Positions 10,731-23,350 of a DNA stretch of 64,000 bases are shown in pieces. Position numbers and translations under genes: made by a program. The stretch spans positions 59,585,582 through 59,649,581 of the forward strand of contig OX457068.1 in NCBI GenBank assembly GCA_949752795.1, in the 5' to 3' direction. Every line of letters starts with the position of its first letter. Position 1 is the stretch's first letter. Below the pieces are notes generated by a model. The model was given only the letters and a program-made list of their open reading frames with translations. It was not told the origin of the DNA and did no database searches. Source of the stretch: Hyperoodon ampullatus (taxonomy: Eukaryota > Chordata > Mammalia > Artiodactyla > Ziphiidae).

Positions 10731-11769
10731 ACTTTAGCCATTGGGACACCAGAGTAAATGTGTGACTCTGAAGGAGCCTAGCAGCATGTGGGTAGTCAGA
10801 GACCAATACAAGCATATCCATCTGCAGGCCCTTTCTCTGGTAAAGACATAGCTGTACTAACTCCTTTTTAAAATCAATTTAAAATCTATAGAGTGCATAT
10901 AATCTTAGACATATTATCAGTCAACATCTTTTACATGAATTATACTTTCAATCATTACTTCAGTGGGTAGGCACCAATTTACTTTACTACTGAGGCTTAT
11001 TTGGAATTGGATAATTCTTGCTGACAATATTGCAAGTGAGTGATGATCTACAGTATAATTAAGGTGGTGACAATTAAGGGTGACCGCAGAGGGCTCACTA
11101 AGTCTTGAAATATTTTCATTTTTCCCTTGTTTATCTTTTCTTTTGTCTTTGAAATTCAGAACGTTCAAGTAGTCATGATTTGACAATTATTCAGCTTTGT
11201 CAGTTCCAAAGTTCTACTAATGAGGTAAATCACAGTGCCTTAGGGAAGTGATTGATGTACTTGGTTGTTGGCCTTGATTTAATTCATCAGATAAAGACTT
11301 GATCTTCTACCTTCTTATACCAATTCTTTGTGGTTGAAGGATTGGCTTTGTTCTGCTTTCTGTTTACAACAGAAAATATCCCTATTGCTTTCATTTTATA
11401 GAATCCTGCTACACAAAACTCAATGTAAAAAAGAGCCAAATTGAAAAAAGGTGTTGGGCAGAGCATGATTACTTACTTTAAAAATCAGTTTTCCCATTAC
11501 AAAAAAATCCACAACAGATGCATTCTAATAAATTCTGAGTTCCTTAATGAGTTATATGATTTCAGCTTGTTTTGTTTTGTTTTAGTTTTCAGTTTTCCTA
11601 AGATAGGTTTTGAGCAAATCTCAGGAGAGCTTTGTCCAACTGCCCCAAAAGACATCAAGCTATCAAGATCCCTTCATAAAAAGTTGTAACTAACTCTTGC
11701 ATTCCTTTTTGTCTTTGCATTCTCTGTTACCATTAAATTCTCATCCTCTCCAACCCCAGCACTCCCTTT
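10731..11769. other. Unassigned single-copy DNA
   Basis: No gene or repeat was recognised. The open frames here (up to 89 codons) lack any family resemblance and are no longer than expected by chance. Confidence 0.5.
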
Positions 11770-12030
11770 ACTTTCTGTTCTCAACCTCAAGAAATACTTC
11801 TCATCCTTTAGTACACAATTCAGATATCATCACTGCTGTGATTCCTTCTTAACTTTAGCATGCAGATTTAGCACCCCTTATCCTGAGTTTCCACAGTTTT
11901 TATGTCAGAGGCCTAATATAAACATATCATTTTGTAATATAAATTATTATTGTAGTATACATTATTTTCTCCCATGAGATGGTGAACTCCTAGAGAGGGA
12001 AGGGGTCATGTCAGCAACAGTATGTAGGAA
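11770..12030 (+). mobile_element. L2 LINE relic (3' part)
   Basis: 'ctcatcctttagtacacaattcagatatcatc...gattccttcttaac' followed by 'ctcccatgagatggtgaactcctagagaggg' follows the order of the L2 3' end. Diverged; ends approximate. Confidence 0.5.
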
Positions 12031-12214
12031 TAACACTCTCTCCATGCCCAATGACTTGTATATTTCATACATACTTTACACTTGACATAATTTTATCAAG
12101 GTAATTTCAAGATGTGTCCCAGAACTAGAGAAGAACATGTAGATCTCATCTGATATTTGGATATTTCTCTACTTTTCTCATGAAATTTGGTGGAGAAACA
12201 ATTTATTGTTAGAA

Positions 12215-12330
12215 AACTTGAATTCCTTTCATAGTTCTTACTTACTTCTGTGTACTCCTGAACGAATCTGTCAACATTTCTGGACCTCAGTTATCTCATG
12301 TGAACACAGGGAATAGATCATTTATTTGCC
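12215..12330 (+). mobile_element. MIR relic
   Basis: 'cttacttctgtgtactcctgaacgaatctgtcaacatttctggacctcagttatctcatgtgaacacaggga' matches the MIR core order. Ends are approximate. Confidence 0.55.
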
Positions 12331-12814
12331 TTCTCAAATAAGATTATAAAATCTTATTTTATAGTAAGATTTATCCTCAAATAAGATTAAAAATCATAAT
12401 ACATAAAATGCATTTTGGAAAGTAAAATCTTATAATTACTGGGTAAGATTTGCTGAAAAACCTGACTCTGCACTGGAAGAACCAAATGTGAATGCAGGGA
12501 AAGTAAGTGGACACTGATCATGCTCTATCACTGAGGAACAACCTTTATATATCAAACCACAAACACATAGAAAGATCAATATTTAAAACAGTTATAGGGT
12601 TTTTAAAAACTCCATTTAAATCTTAAAGTATAGCTGTGAGATTTTACATTTTTTTGTTTTTTGAGCAAGGGGAAGGGATGGTAGGCAGTGGAACAAAGAG
12701 AGAAAGCTAAGAATGGGTCCAAGTTACATGAAATTCATTGGATAATTGGTTCAACTTTTATTTAGCTTACCCTGTGTAAAAATTTATGTGTAGTAGAAAA
12801 ACAGCTTAAATGGG

Positions 12815-12985
12815 GGTCATGAAGTCTGCATTCTAAATGTGACTCTGATACTACTGTGTACATGTATTTGGCAAGTCCCTTCAACTCCTGTGGTCTCAGT
12901 TTCACCATCTTTCAAATACAGTGGGGATTCTGGTTTATCCTGTTCTCTCAGCACTTATAGAATTCTTAGATACTATTAGGTGTAA
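12815..12985 (+). mobile_element. MIR relic
   Basis: 'gcattctaaatgtgactctgatactactgtgtacatg ... ggcaagtcccttcaactcctgtggtctcagtttcaccatctttcaaatacagtgggga' matches the MIR core well. Confidence 0.65.
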
Positions 12986-13299
12986 TGTTTCATATATAAA
13001 ACAAAATAAATACATTTTTATTTATATAGGATATAATATATAATGTTCAATTATATTAATTTAAATATTAAAAAGGCATGAATGTATAAAAGAGAGTGTT
13101 AATCCAGATGGTTTAGATCTCTTCTAAATATAACCTTCAGGAGGTAGAGAATGAAATACCAACAGCCTTATTTTCTTCTTAATAGTGACTTGTAGAACTC
13201 TTTCCTCTTCCTCTCCAGGGTGTTAAAAATAATGTAAAAGAGTTAGATAAAATCTCACAGAACTCTATAAATTATTACCTCCATGACAAAAGTTATTAC

Positions 13300-13450
13300 T
13301 TCCAAGCACAAGTTTTTGCCTTGGGCTTCAGTTTTTCCATCTATAAAATGAGAACCACTAGTCAGATTGTGATGAGGATTGAATATATGCATGAAAACCA
13401 TGTAGCTAATACCTGCTACACAGTGGTGCTTCATAAATATTCACTTCCTT
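13300..13450 (+). mobile_element. MIR relic
   Basis: 'gggcttcagtttttccatctataaaatgagaacc ... gtgatgaggattgaatatatgcatg ... ctacacagtggtgcttcataaatattcac' is the MIR core and 3' half. Confidence 0.7.
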
Positions 13451-13735
13451 CTTGTTTCCCCTCTATAGTAACTAGTACAGGACCTATGCATAGTATGTAC
13501 TCAATAATTTTCTGATCAATTACTTGGGTTTTGAAATTTCTCACACACAGTTTATTTATTTACCTATACATTTTAAATCTTGTGAGAAGTTGTGCTCCAG
13601 TAAAGTTGCAAATCCTTTCAAAATTCCCTGCTCACAGAACTATATCTTAGTACAATATAGATAGAAAAAAAAATCTTAATTTCTTAGTAAGCATGGAAAA
13701 TCTCCAATATTTTGTTCATTTAAAACATATGGTCC

Positions 13736-13943
13736 GGGCTTCCTTGATGGCGCAGTGGTTGAGAGTCCGCCTGCTGATGCACAGGAAACAGGTTCATGCC
13801 TCGGTCCGGGAAGATTCCATATGCCACGGAGAGGCTAGGCCCATGAGCCATGGCTGCTGAGCCTATGCATACGGAGCCTGTGCTCCACAACGGGAGAGGC
13901 CACAACAGTGAGAGGCCCATGTACAGCAAAAAAATATATATAT
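13736..13943 (+). mobile_element. CHR-2-type SINE
   Basis: This tRNA-derived SINE begins GGGCTTCCTTGATGGCGCAG and carries the B-box-like 'ggttcatgcctcgg'. It continues with the 'ggagcctgtgctccacaacgggagaggccacaacagtgagaggccc' body and ends in an A/TA-rich tail. The flanking repeat ATATGGTCC occurs at 13727-13735 and 13944-13952, giving a short TSD partly masked by the TA tail. It is more diverged than the copy at 55121. Such SINEs are mobilised in trans by L1. Confidence 0.9.
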
Positions 13944-13952
13944 ATATGGTCC

Positions 13953-15702
13953 CAGTAAATTGAGTTTCTCATTCATGTTAAGGCTGACATGGAACTAATT
14001 TAGGATTTGAAATAGATATATCTTCTTTAGATTCTTCTGAAAAGCAGCCTTCTTGAAATCCCTTCATATAACCCCTTCAACTAGCATGTGCAGTCCTTTT
14101 GCATAAGCACTCAAATTGTGGGAAGGAAAGTAAATTGTACCTGTATTGATACAGATCTTCAGCAATACAAAAAGTGGCTTTATAATTTTAAAAAATATTT
14201 TATCAACAGTTCATTTGAAAGGAAACATTTTAACCTTCAAAAGAATGTTATATTGAGAATCAGTGTTTGAATATTTATATACTGGTAACATCAAATGCAT
14301 CATAGGGGCAAAGCCAAAGGATAAGATATGATTCCATCACTCTGTTTCCAAACATATAGCCATCAGGACAGCATTTTCCAGGCCTGGAACTGTACTATGA
14401 ATTCTCTCTGAAGTTATAGCCAAGTATGTTATTTATAAAATCAGTACAACTGAACTATTTACACTTTTTCATTCTTAACCATCTCTAAGGTAAGCTGGCT
14501 ACTCCTGTCTTTATCACATTAGAAGAATTTGCTCAAGTATTTAATTATGAACTGACTTCTTTGGTACATAGTGAATGTGAGAGTAACCCAGGTCCCACTG
14601 CTGGCCAATTTGTTATGTTAAAATTTTTCAGGTGTTGGAATGGTGACAATGATCAGTCAGTACAATTAATACTGAGGCGGGGTCAAAATAGAAAATATCA
14701 CCTCCAGGGTAAGTATATTGCTGAAGGATGCTCCTATCCAACATCTCTCCAAATTCCATTTCCCTGGAATAAATGACTGAAAACTAGTCACTCTATTCCC
14801 ACATCTCCCAAGCTCCTGGTGAAACAAGAAAATATCAATTCAGCAAAAAAAAGGGACTACATGGGCACATTATGGGACCCACACAGCACCTCTCTGACCT
14901 CACATACTGCTCATGACAATTCTGTTGATTAGGCCATCACCTTTTCTTAGATCTTTTTCTCTCTCATCTCTCCATTTTATTTTCATATTGTTCTTCCTCA
15001 TTGAGTCAGACTTACTATATTCTTTCAAAACAGTTTTATTTTATATGGATTATATTATTTTTATCCTTACCTCCCTCCCTAATCCTTACCTATTTTGATT
15101 CGTTCTCCTTCAAACTATTACATCTTTTTAGAGGAAAGTTTTTAGAAAATTTCTCATTCACATACAGTTGTGAAGTTTTCACTTCACACTGACAAGCCTT
15201 TAGTGATTGACCACATCCAGATCTACCTATTTCTTTTCTTTTTACTTATCCCTGTGTTTTGTTTTATTTTTTTGGGTGGGGCTGGAGGGGTGTTAAGGTG
15301 TTTAATTTTGTGTCTCTTGCTACTGTTTCAATCTCTTTACCTTTGCTGTCTGTGAAAGGAATATTCCCTTTTCCTCTTCTTTATGGATCAATTTTCTTAT
15401 CACCTGTGGACCCACAACAAAAATAATCAGCTTTTTGGGGATTATACTGTTCTTTTGTATACCAAGAATGTTGCCTCGACTTTGAGTCCTTTTGTAAAGC
15501 ACTAAAACTATTGAGTCTTTTGTATATATCTTTTCCATACTAACTCTAATATTTTTCATTTCTTTTGGCATCCCCAAAGATATATCCCCCATGGGGGTCT
15601 TTTTATATTTATATAAAAAGTTATATTTACCTGTTTATTTTCTAGTGATATCCCTAACCTCAAGATAGTCAACATTTAATCACCTCAAAGCCTACTACAT
15701 AT
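13953..15702. other. Unassigned single-copy DNA
   Basis: No gene or repeat was identified. An open frame at 14561-14776 (71 codons) has no family resemblance. The tract is AT-rich, and pyrimidine-rich in 14930-15110. Confidence 0.5.
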
Positions 15703-15713
15703 CTATTTCTTTA
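15703..15713. repeat. Likely TSD of L1 B (3' side)
   Basis: This 11-base exact match to 21560-21570 lies at the two ends of the element. The low-complexity sequence makes chance agreement possible. Confidence 0.55.
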
Positions 15714-15796
15714 TTCTTAAAAATTTTAATATATATCGGAGCACAGTTGATTAACACTATTGTGTTAGTTTCAGGTATACTGCAAAGTGATTCAGT

Positions 15797-15820
15797 TTTA
15801 TATATATATATATATATATG
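15797..15820. repeat. (TA)n microsatellite in the L1 B 3' UTR
   Basis: A short pure TA array inside the L1 3' UTR, at a point where related elements have only a short TATATA seed. Confidence 0.8.
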
Positions 15821-16021
15821 TCTATTATTTTTCATATTTTTTCCCATTTTGGTATTTACAGAATATTGAACAGCATTCCCTGTGTTATGCAGAAGATCCT
15901 TGTTGGTTACCTATTTTAAATATAGTAGTGTATATATGGATCCTAAACTCCCAATCTATCTCTCCCCCACACCAACTCTTCCCCCCCGGTAACCAAAATC
16001 TCATTCTCTAAGTCTGTGAGT

Positions 16022-19000
16022 CTATTTCTGCTTTGTAAATAAGTACCGTTGTATTATTTCTTTTTTTTTTTTGATTCCACATGTAAGCAATATCATATGA
16101 TATTTGTCTTTCTCTGTCTTATTTACTTCACTTAGTGTGATAATCTCCAGATCCATCCATGTTGCTGCAAATGTCATTATTTCATTCTTTTTAAAGGCTG
16201 AGTAATACTCCATTGTATATATGTACCACATCTGTATCCATTCATCTGTTGATAGACATTTAGGTTGCTTCCATGGCTTGGCTTTTGTAAAGATCACTGC
16301 AGTGAACATTGGGGCACATATATCCTTTCAAATCATGTTTTTCTCTGGATATATGACAGGAGTGGAATTGCCGGATCATACGGTAGCTCTTTTTTTAGTT
16401 TTTTAAGGAACCTCCATACAGTTCTCCATAGTGACTGTAACAATTTACATTCCCACTAACAGGGTAGGAGTATTCCCTTTACTCCACACCGTCTCCAGGC
16501 TTTATTGTTTGTAGATTTTTTGATGATGGCCATTCAGACTAGTGTGAGGTGATATCTCTTTGTATTTTTGACTTGCATTTCTCTAATAATTAGTGATGTT
16601 GAACATCTTTTCATGTTCCTCTTGGTCAGCCAAGAAATTCTGTTTAGGTCTTCTGCCCATTTTTTGCTTTTTTTCTTTTTTTTTTTTTTTTTTTTTTTTA
16701 TATTGAGCCACATGAGCTGTTCATAAATTATGGAGACTAATCCTTGGCAGTTGCATCATTTGCAAATATTTTCTCCCATTCTGTAGGTTGTTTTTTTGTT
16801 TTGTTTATGGCTTCTTTCACTGTGAAAAAGCTTTTGAGCTTAATTAGGTCCCATTTGTTTATCTTTGTTTTTATTTTCATTACTTTAGGAGGTGGATTGA
16901 AAAAGATCTTGCTGTGATTTATGTCAGACAGTGTTCTGCTTATGTTTTCCTCTAAGAGTTTTATAGTATCTGGTCTTACATTAGGTCTTTAATCCATTTT
17001 TACTTTATTTTTGTGTACAGTGTGAGGAAGTGTTCTAATTCATTCTTTTGCATGTAGCTGTCCAGTTTTCCCAGCACCACTTATTGAAGTGACTGTCTTT
17101 TCTCCATTATATAGTCTTGCCTACTTTGTTGTGGATTAATTGACCATAAGTGTGTGGGTTTATCTCTGGACTCTCTATACTTTTTCAGTGGTTGATATGT
17201 GTGTTTTCTGCCAGTACCATACTGTTTGATGAATGTAGTTTTGTAGTATAGTCTGAAGCCAGGGAGCCTGATTCCTCTAACTCCATTTTTCTTTCTCAAG
17301 ATTACTTTGGCTATTTGGGGTCTTTGGGATCTGCATACAAATTGTAAAATATTTTGTTCTAGTTCTCCGAACAATGCCATTAGTAATTTGATAGTTATTG
17401 CATTGAATCTGTAGATTGCTTTGGGTAGTATAGTCATTTTCACAATATTGATTCTTCCAATCCAAGAACATGGTATATCTTTCCATCTGTTTTCATCATG
17501 TTCAATTTCTTTCATCAGTGTCTTATAGTTTTCAGAGTACGGGACTTTTGTCTCCTTAGGTAAGTTTATTCCTAGGTATTTTATTCTTTTTTATTGAAAT
17601 GGTAAATGGGATTGTTTCCTTCATTTCTCTTTCTGATGTTTCATTGTTAGTGTATAAGAATGCAGTGCAAAAGATTTCTGTGTATTAATTTTTATCCTGC
17701 AGCTTTACCAAATTCATTGTTGATCTCTAGTAGTTTTCTGGTAGCATCTTTATGATTTTCTATGTATAGTATCATGTCATCTGCAAACAATGACAGTTTT
17801 ACTTCTTTTCCAATTTGGATTCCTTTTACTTTTTTTTTTTCCCTCTGATTGCCATGGCTACGACATCCAAAACTATTTTGAATAAAAGTGGTGACAGTGG
17901 ATATCCTTGTTTTGTTTCTGACCTAAGAGTTTATTTTTCAGTTTCTTACCAGTGAGTCTGATGTTAGTTGTAGGTTTCTCATGTATAGCCTTAATTATGT
18001 GGTGGTAAGTTCCCTCTATGCCCACTTTCTGGAGAGTTTTTATGATATGTGGGTGTTGAATTTTGTCAAAAGCTTTTCTGTATATATTGAAATGATCATA
18101 ACATTTTTGTTCTTCACTTTGTTGATGTGATATATCACATTGATTGATTTGTGATTATTGAAAACTGTTGCATCCCTGAGATAAATCCCACTTGATCATG
18201 GTATATGATCCTTTTAATGTACCACTGGTTTCTATTTGCTAGTATCTTGTTGAGGATTTTTTGTATTTATGTTCGTCAGTCACATTGGCCTGTAACTTTT
18301 TTTGTGTGTGTGATATCTTTGTCTTGTTTGGATATCAGGGAGATGTTGACCTCGTAGAATGAGTTTGGAAGTATTCCTTCTTCAGCAATTTTTTGGAAGA
18401 TTTTCAGAATGATAGGGGTTAACTCTTCTCTAAATATTTGATAGAATTCACCTGTTAAGCCATCTGGTCCTGGACTTTTGATTGTTGGCAGCTTTTAAAT
18501 CTCAGTTTCAATTACAGTACTTTTGATTAGTCTATTCATATTTTCTCTTTCTTCCAGGTTCAGTCTTAGAAGGTTTTACCTTTCTAGGAATTTGTCCATC
18601 TCTTCTAGGTTGTCCATTTTTTTACTGTATAGTTCCTTGTAGTAGTCTCTGATGATCCTTTGTATTTCTGTGGTGTCCATTGTAATTTCTCCTTTTTCAT
18701 TTCTAATTGTATTGAGTCCTTTCCCTTTTTCTCTTGATGACTCTGGCTAAAGCTTTATCAATTGTGTTTATCTTTTCAAGGAACCAGCTGTTAGTTTCAT
18801 TGATTTTTTTCTATTGTTTTCTTTGTCTCTATTTCATTTATTTCTAATCTGAACTTTATGATTTCTTTCCTTCTACTAACTTTGGGTTTTGTTTATTTTT
18901 CTTTCTCTAGTTGTTTTAGGTGTAAGATTAGGCTGTTTATTTGTGATTTTTCTTGTTTCCTGAGCTAAGATTGTATTTCTATAAACTTCCCTCTTAGAAC

Positions 19001-19381
19001 AGCTTTTGCCACGTCCCATAGATTTTGGATTGTCATGCTTTCATTTTCGTTTGTCTCTAGGTATTTTTTGATTTCCTCTTTGATTTTTTCAGTGATCAAT
19101 TTGTTGCTTAGTGGCATATTGTTTAGCCTCCATGTATTTGTGTTTTTTACTGTTTTTTTTCCTTGTAGTTGATTTCTAATCTCATAGCATTGTGGTTGCA
19201 AAAGGTGCTTGATATGATTTCAATTTTCTTAAATTGACTGAGGCTTGCTTTGTGGCCCATCATGTGATCAATCCTAGAGAATGTGCTTTTTCTGTATCCA
19301 TTCAGCCAGTCTATGTCTTTTTCTTGGAGCATTTAATCTATTTACATTTAAGGTAATTAATACATATGTTCCTATTGCCAT
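16022..19381 (-). pseudogene. L1 ORF2, L1 B, with internal endonuclease deletion
   Basis: The ORF2 start (ATG at 19381) is recognisable. After about 25 codons the text for 'LNAP..DIDWLNGYRK' runs directly into STFSRIDHMMGHKASL, which normally lies near residue 195. About 170 endonuclease codons are therefore missing, including the LQETHF Glu, the YAPN Tyr and the DFN motif. Downstream, the FADD catalytic box of the reverse transcriptase is still readable (plus strand 'gcaaacaatgacag' near 17782-17795) despite frameshifts. The C-terminus is open at 17515-17081 and 16309-16022. The span of 3.36 kb against about 3.8 kb in siblings agrees with the deletion. A T-rich tract at 16660-16699 adds further disruption. 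Confidence 0.85.
16660..16699. repeat. T-rich low-complexity tract inside L1 B ORF2
   Basis: About 40 bases, almost all T, sit where sibling L1s have only 'tttggattgggttgtttgtttttttgttattgag'. It looks like homopolymer expansion from an existing T-rich seed. Confidence 0.85.
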
Positions 19382-19694
19382 TTTCTTGATTTTTATGGAT
19401 TTGTTTTTGTCAGTCTTTTTTCTTTCCTTTCTTTTTTGTTCTTTTCTCTTGTGATTTGATGACTCACTTTAATGTTGTGTTTGGATTTTTTTTCTTTTTT
19501 GTATGTGTATCTATAGTAGATTTTCTGTTTGTGGTTACCATGAGATTTTGATATAGCAGTCAATGCATAAACAGGATTATTTTAAGATGTTGGTCTTTTA
19601 ATTTCTACCTTTACTGTATATTTGCCTTTACTGGTGAGTTTTTTCATTCATAACTTTCTTGTTTCTAGTAGTGGCTTTTTCTTTTCTGCTTAGA

Positions 19695-20607
19695 GAATAG
19701 AGAAGAAATTCCTTTAGCATTTGTCGCAAAGCTTGTCTGATGGTGCTGAATTTTCTTAGCTTTTGCTTGTCTGTAAAGCTTTTGATTTCTCCATCAAATC
19801 TGAATGAGAGCCGTGTTGGGTAGAGTATTTTTTTTCTTGTAGGATCTCCCCTTTCATCTTTTTAAATACCACTCCCTTCTGGTCTGCAGAATTTCTGCTG
19901 AGAAATCAGCTGATAAATTTATGGGAGTTCCCCTGTAAGTTATTTCTTTATTTTCCCCTGCTGCTTTCAATATTTTTATTTGTCTTTAATTTTTTTTGTC
20001 TTTAATTTTATCAATTTGATTATTCTGTGTATCAGTGTATTCCTCCCTGAGTTTATCCTGCTTGGACTCTCTGTGTTTCCTGGACTTAGGTGACTGTTAC
20101 CTTTCCCATATTAGGGAAGTTGTCAGCTACTATCTCTTTAAATATTTTCTCAGGCCCTTTATCTCTCTCTTCTCCTTCTGGGACCCCTATAATGCAAATG
20201 TTGGTGTGTTTAACATTGTCCCAGAAGTCTCTTAGGCTGTGTTCATTTTGCTTCATTCTTTTTTCTTTATTCTGTTCTGCAGCAGTGATTCCCACCATTT
20301 TGTCTTCCAGGTCATTTGTTCATTATCCTGCTCAGTTACTGTGTTTTTGAGTCCTTCTAGTGTATTTTTCATTTCAATTATTGTATTATTTATCTCTGTT
20401 TATTTGTTCTTTACTTCTTCTAGGTCTTTGTTAAACATTTCTTGCATCTCTATCTACGCCTCCATGCTTTTTTCTGATATCTTGGATCATCTTCACTATC
20501 ACTACTCTGAATTCTTTTTCTGATAGATTGCCTGTGTGCACTTCACTTAGTTGCTCTAAGATTTTACCTTGTTCCTTTATCTGGGACATATTACTCTGCC
20601 ATCTCAT
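19695..20607 (-). pseudogene. L1 ORF1, L1 B, broken
   Basis: The start at 20607 reads MRWQSNMSQ. The longest surviving segment, 20298-20086, carries AEQNKEKRMKQNEHSLRDFWDN, a conserved stretch between the coiled coil and the RNA-recognition domain. Several frameshifts separate the pieces. The stop lies near 19695 by comparison with siblings. Confidence 0.75.
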
Positions 20608-21559
20608 TTTGTCTAACTTTCTGTGACTGTGGTTTACATTTTGTAGGCTGCAGAATTGTAGTTCTTCTTACTTCCGCTGTCTCTCTTCTTGTAGATGAGG
20701 CTGTCTTAGAGGTTTGTGCTAGCTTCCTGGTGAGATAGTCTGGTTCCTGCCCACTGGTGGGTGGAGCTGAATCTTGTCCCTCTGGTGGGTAGGACTGTGC
20801 TCAGTAAGACTTTAAGTAGCCTCTCTGTTGATGGGTGGGTCTGTGTTCCTGCCTTGTTCATAGTTTGGCCTGAGGCATCCCAGCACTGGAGCCTACTGTT
20901 TGTTAGGTGGAGTTAGGACTTGAGGAGGAAATGGTTGCCTCCAGGAAGGCTCATGCCAATGAGTACTCATCAGAACTGCCACTGCCAGTGTCTTTGTCCC
21001 TGCAGTGAGTCACAGCACCTCCCCCCATCTCTGCAGGAGACCCTCCAATACTAGCAAGTTGGTAGTTGGCCCAGTATCTTAAGAGGTCACTGCTTTTTTC
21101 CCTCTGTCCTGGTGCACAAGGGACCTTATATGCACCCTCCAAGAGTGGAGTTTCTGTTTCCCCCAGTCCTGTGGATTCCTGTGATCAAACCCCACTGGCC
21201 TTCAAAGCCAGATTCTCTGGGGACTCCTCTTCCCATTACCAAACACCCAGGCTGGGAAGCCTGACATGGGACTTAGGACTTTCACTCTTGTGGGAGAAAT
21301 TCTGTGGTATAATTATTTTCCAGTTTGTGGGTCACCCACCCAGCAGGTATAGGATTTGATTTTATAGTGATTGCACCCCTTCTACTGTATTGCTGTGTCT
21401 TCTTTTTGTCTTTGGGTGTAGGGTATGGCTTTTGGTAGATTCCAGCTTTTTTCTTTTTCTTTTTTGTCAGTGGTTGTGCAGCAGTTAATTGTGATTTTGA
21501 TGTTTTTATAAGAAAGTATAAGCTCACGTTCTTCTACTCTGCCATCTTGCCAGCCAATA
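20608..21559 (-). promoter_or_regulatory. L1 B 5' UTR
   Basis: This is the sequence between the 5' TSD and ORF1. It is GC-richer than its surroundings and is unlike the A/C 5' UTR over most of its length, which supports an older or different subfamily. Confidence 0.6.
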
Positions 21560-21570
21560 CTATTTCTTTA
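21560..21570. repeat. Likely TSD of L1 B (5' side)
   Basis: This is the partner of 15703-15713, directly after the 5' end of the element, where the minus strand reads 'ggctggcaagatggcagagt'. Confidence 0.55.
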
Positions 21571-22927
21571 ATTTGTTATATTCAGCATTGTAAGCCCCTC
21601 CAGAAACCCAACCACTGACAACTTCTGTTTCTTATGTATCAAAAATAAAAAAATTACCAGTCTTTACCTTCATTAATACCCTGTACTTCTTTATTCTTGT
21701 AACTTTCTCTTTTAATTCATTAACCATAAAATTTGGTTTGATCACCCTGTATAGATCCCACAATGAGTATAGTTTCTTAAACTCCTGTAACTTTCTAAAA
21801 ACAACTTTCCTTTTGGTATCCAAAGTACACACATACTATGTCAGATCACAGATAAGAAAAAGGAGACAGGAAATTCATAATCAAAGAAACAAACACAGCA
21901 ATCAGCAATGATATGTGTGTCTGTGTTTGTATATATATTTCATTGACTATTCATAACATTTCTTTCTTTATGTGAGCATTTTTGAGATCAGGAACACATT
22001 TTTCTCATACCATGGCTATTTCATAAATATCATATAAATATTTTTTAAAAGACATATAAATTAAGATCAAATGTCACCCAGCAGGAAGACAAAGGAAAAA
22101 ATGATTTTCTTAAAGTTCTATATGTTGTCACCTGCTGTCTCTCTATTCTCCATCAGCATTCCTTTTACAGTCCTTATGCTTTTAAACATTTTGCCAAATA
22201 CTTGGTATTTAACATCCACAGCTAATTAACCTCTGGCAGCATCAGGATTGTTGTTTTGTTGTGGTTATTATTATTATTCACTCTATAAGGTTGCCTCTAC
22301 AGAGATCCCATCATTTGGTATTAAAACTCACTGCTTTTACCAGCTCTTCCTGCTCCCAGCATTACCTCTGTGTACTCTGTGGCCCTGAGTGATGACCTGC
22401 TGGGGGAGCAGCTGACTTCATTTTCTGCCTCCATCTTACTAGAGGAATCAGAGGAGAAAAAAGAAGAAAAATGTTGCCCCTCTGGGTATTTGTCCCACCA
22501 TTCTGATACTCTGACTATGTCAGTCATTCTGATTTGGTGGTAAAGCACACAAATTGCCATGTCAGTTGTGTTCTTGATGCTTATTTCTATGGTACACTTA
22601 TTTCAATATTGGTTAAGAGAAAGGAGTACATTGAAATGTCCTTTTACATAAACAAATAAATGGCTGGACAGAGAGAGGAAAATTTAGCTAGTGAATTGGC
22701 TTTAATCTCAATGTTTAATGTATCTGTTCATATTTCTCAAATGGAAGTAAGGAAGATTTTCCCCTATTTACATGGAACATGTAAAACATAAAGTGCAAGG
22801 GGACTTTCTTAGCTACAAAATCCTCTTTCTCTGCCTCTGCTCTGAAATTCTATATCACTCTACTCTAGTCCCTTCTTCTAAGTTACTAAGGGCCACAAGA
22901 CATCCTCATTGACAATGGTTGAATTTT
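21571..22927. other. Unassigned single-copy DNA
   Basis: No recognisable gene or repeat. AT-rich, with a mildly GC-richer patch around 22320-22560. Confidence 0.5.
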
Positions 22928-22940
22928 GGAGAATTCTATT

Positions 22941-23156
22941 TATTTTATTTATTTATTTTTTTTTGCGGTATGCGGGCCTCTCACTGTTGTGGCCTCTCCC
23001 ATTGCAGAGCACAGGCTCCAGACGTGCAGGCTCAGTGGCCATGGCTCATGGGCCCAGCCACTCCGCGGCATGTGGGATCTTCCCAGACCAGGGCATGAAC
23101 CCGTGTCCCCTGCATCGGCAGGCGGACTCCCAACCAGTGTGCCACCAGGGAAGCCC
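22941..23156 (-). mobile_element. CHR-2-type SINE (antisense)
   Basis: It reads on the plus strand from a T-rich tail (ATTTATTTATTTTTTTTT) through 'gcggtatgcgggcctctcactgttgtggcctctccc' to 'gccaccagggaagccc', the reverse complement of a CHR-2 SINE. Flanks GGAGAATTCTATT (22928-22940) and GGAGCATTCTAAT (23157-23169) match at 11 of 13 positions, a mutated TSD. Confidence 0.92.
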
Positions 23157-23271
23157 GGAGCATTCTAATGTTACAGAGTTTCAGTTTTATTAGTGAACTT
23201 TTGTGAATTTGCATACCTCATGCCTTGAAGAGTTCACCCAAGAGTCTGAGAGTATGTGTCTATGTCTATTT

Positions 23272-23298
23272 GAGAGAGAGAGAGAAATGGGGGGGCGG

Positions 23299-23347
<49 letters not shown>
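23272..23347. repeat. (GA)n microsatellite with G-rich interruption
   Basis: GA units at 23272-23285 and 23303-23347 are split by AATGGGGGGGCGGTGG. Likely length-polymorphic. Confidence 0.95.

Positions 23348-23350
<3 letters not shown>

Larger units (their letters stand above)
15714..21559 (-). mobile_element. L1 'B': older full-length antisense LINE-1
   Basis: On the minus strand: 5' UTR (21559-20608), ORF1 (20607 to about 19695), ORF2 (19381-16022) and a 3' UTR containing 'gcacagttgattaacactattgtgttagtttcagg' on the plus strand. The last is an artiodactyl/cetacean L1 3'-end motif from a different subfamily than A, C and D. Flanking CTATTTCTTTA occurs at 15703-15713 and 21560-21570, an 11-bp likely TSD. 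It is more diverged than A, C and D, with shorter surviving frames, and a large endonuclease deletion explains its shorter ORF2. Confidence 0.9.

Noticed and set aside
13736..13943. tRNA-like head with A- and B-box-like motifs considered as a tRNA gene
   Set aside because: It is the tRNA-derived 5' part of a CHR-2 SINE. No tRNA cloverleaf is retained, and the same applies to the other SINE copies.
14561..14776. 71-codon frame followed by a splice-donor-like GGGTAAGT near 14708
   Set aside because: No family resemblance, no matching acceptor or partner exon could be argued, and the frame reads through the putative donor.
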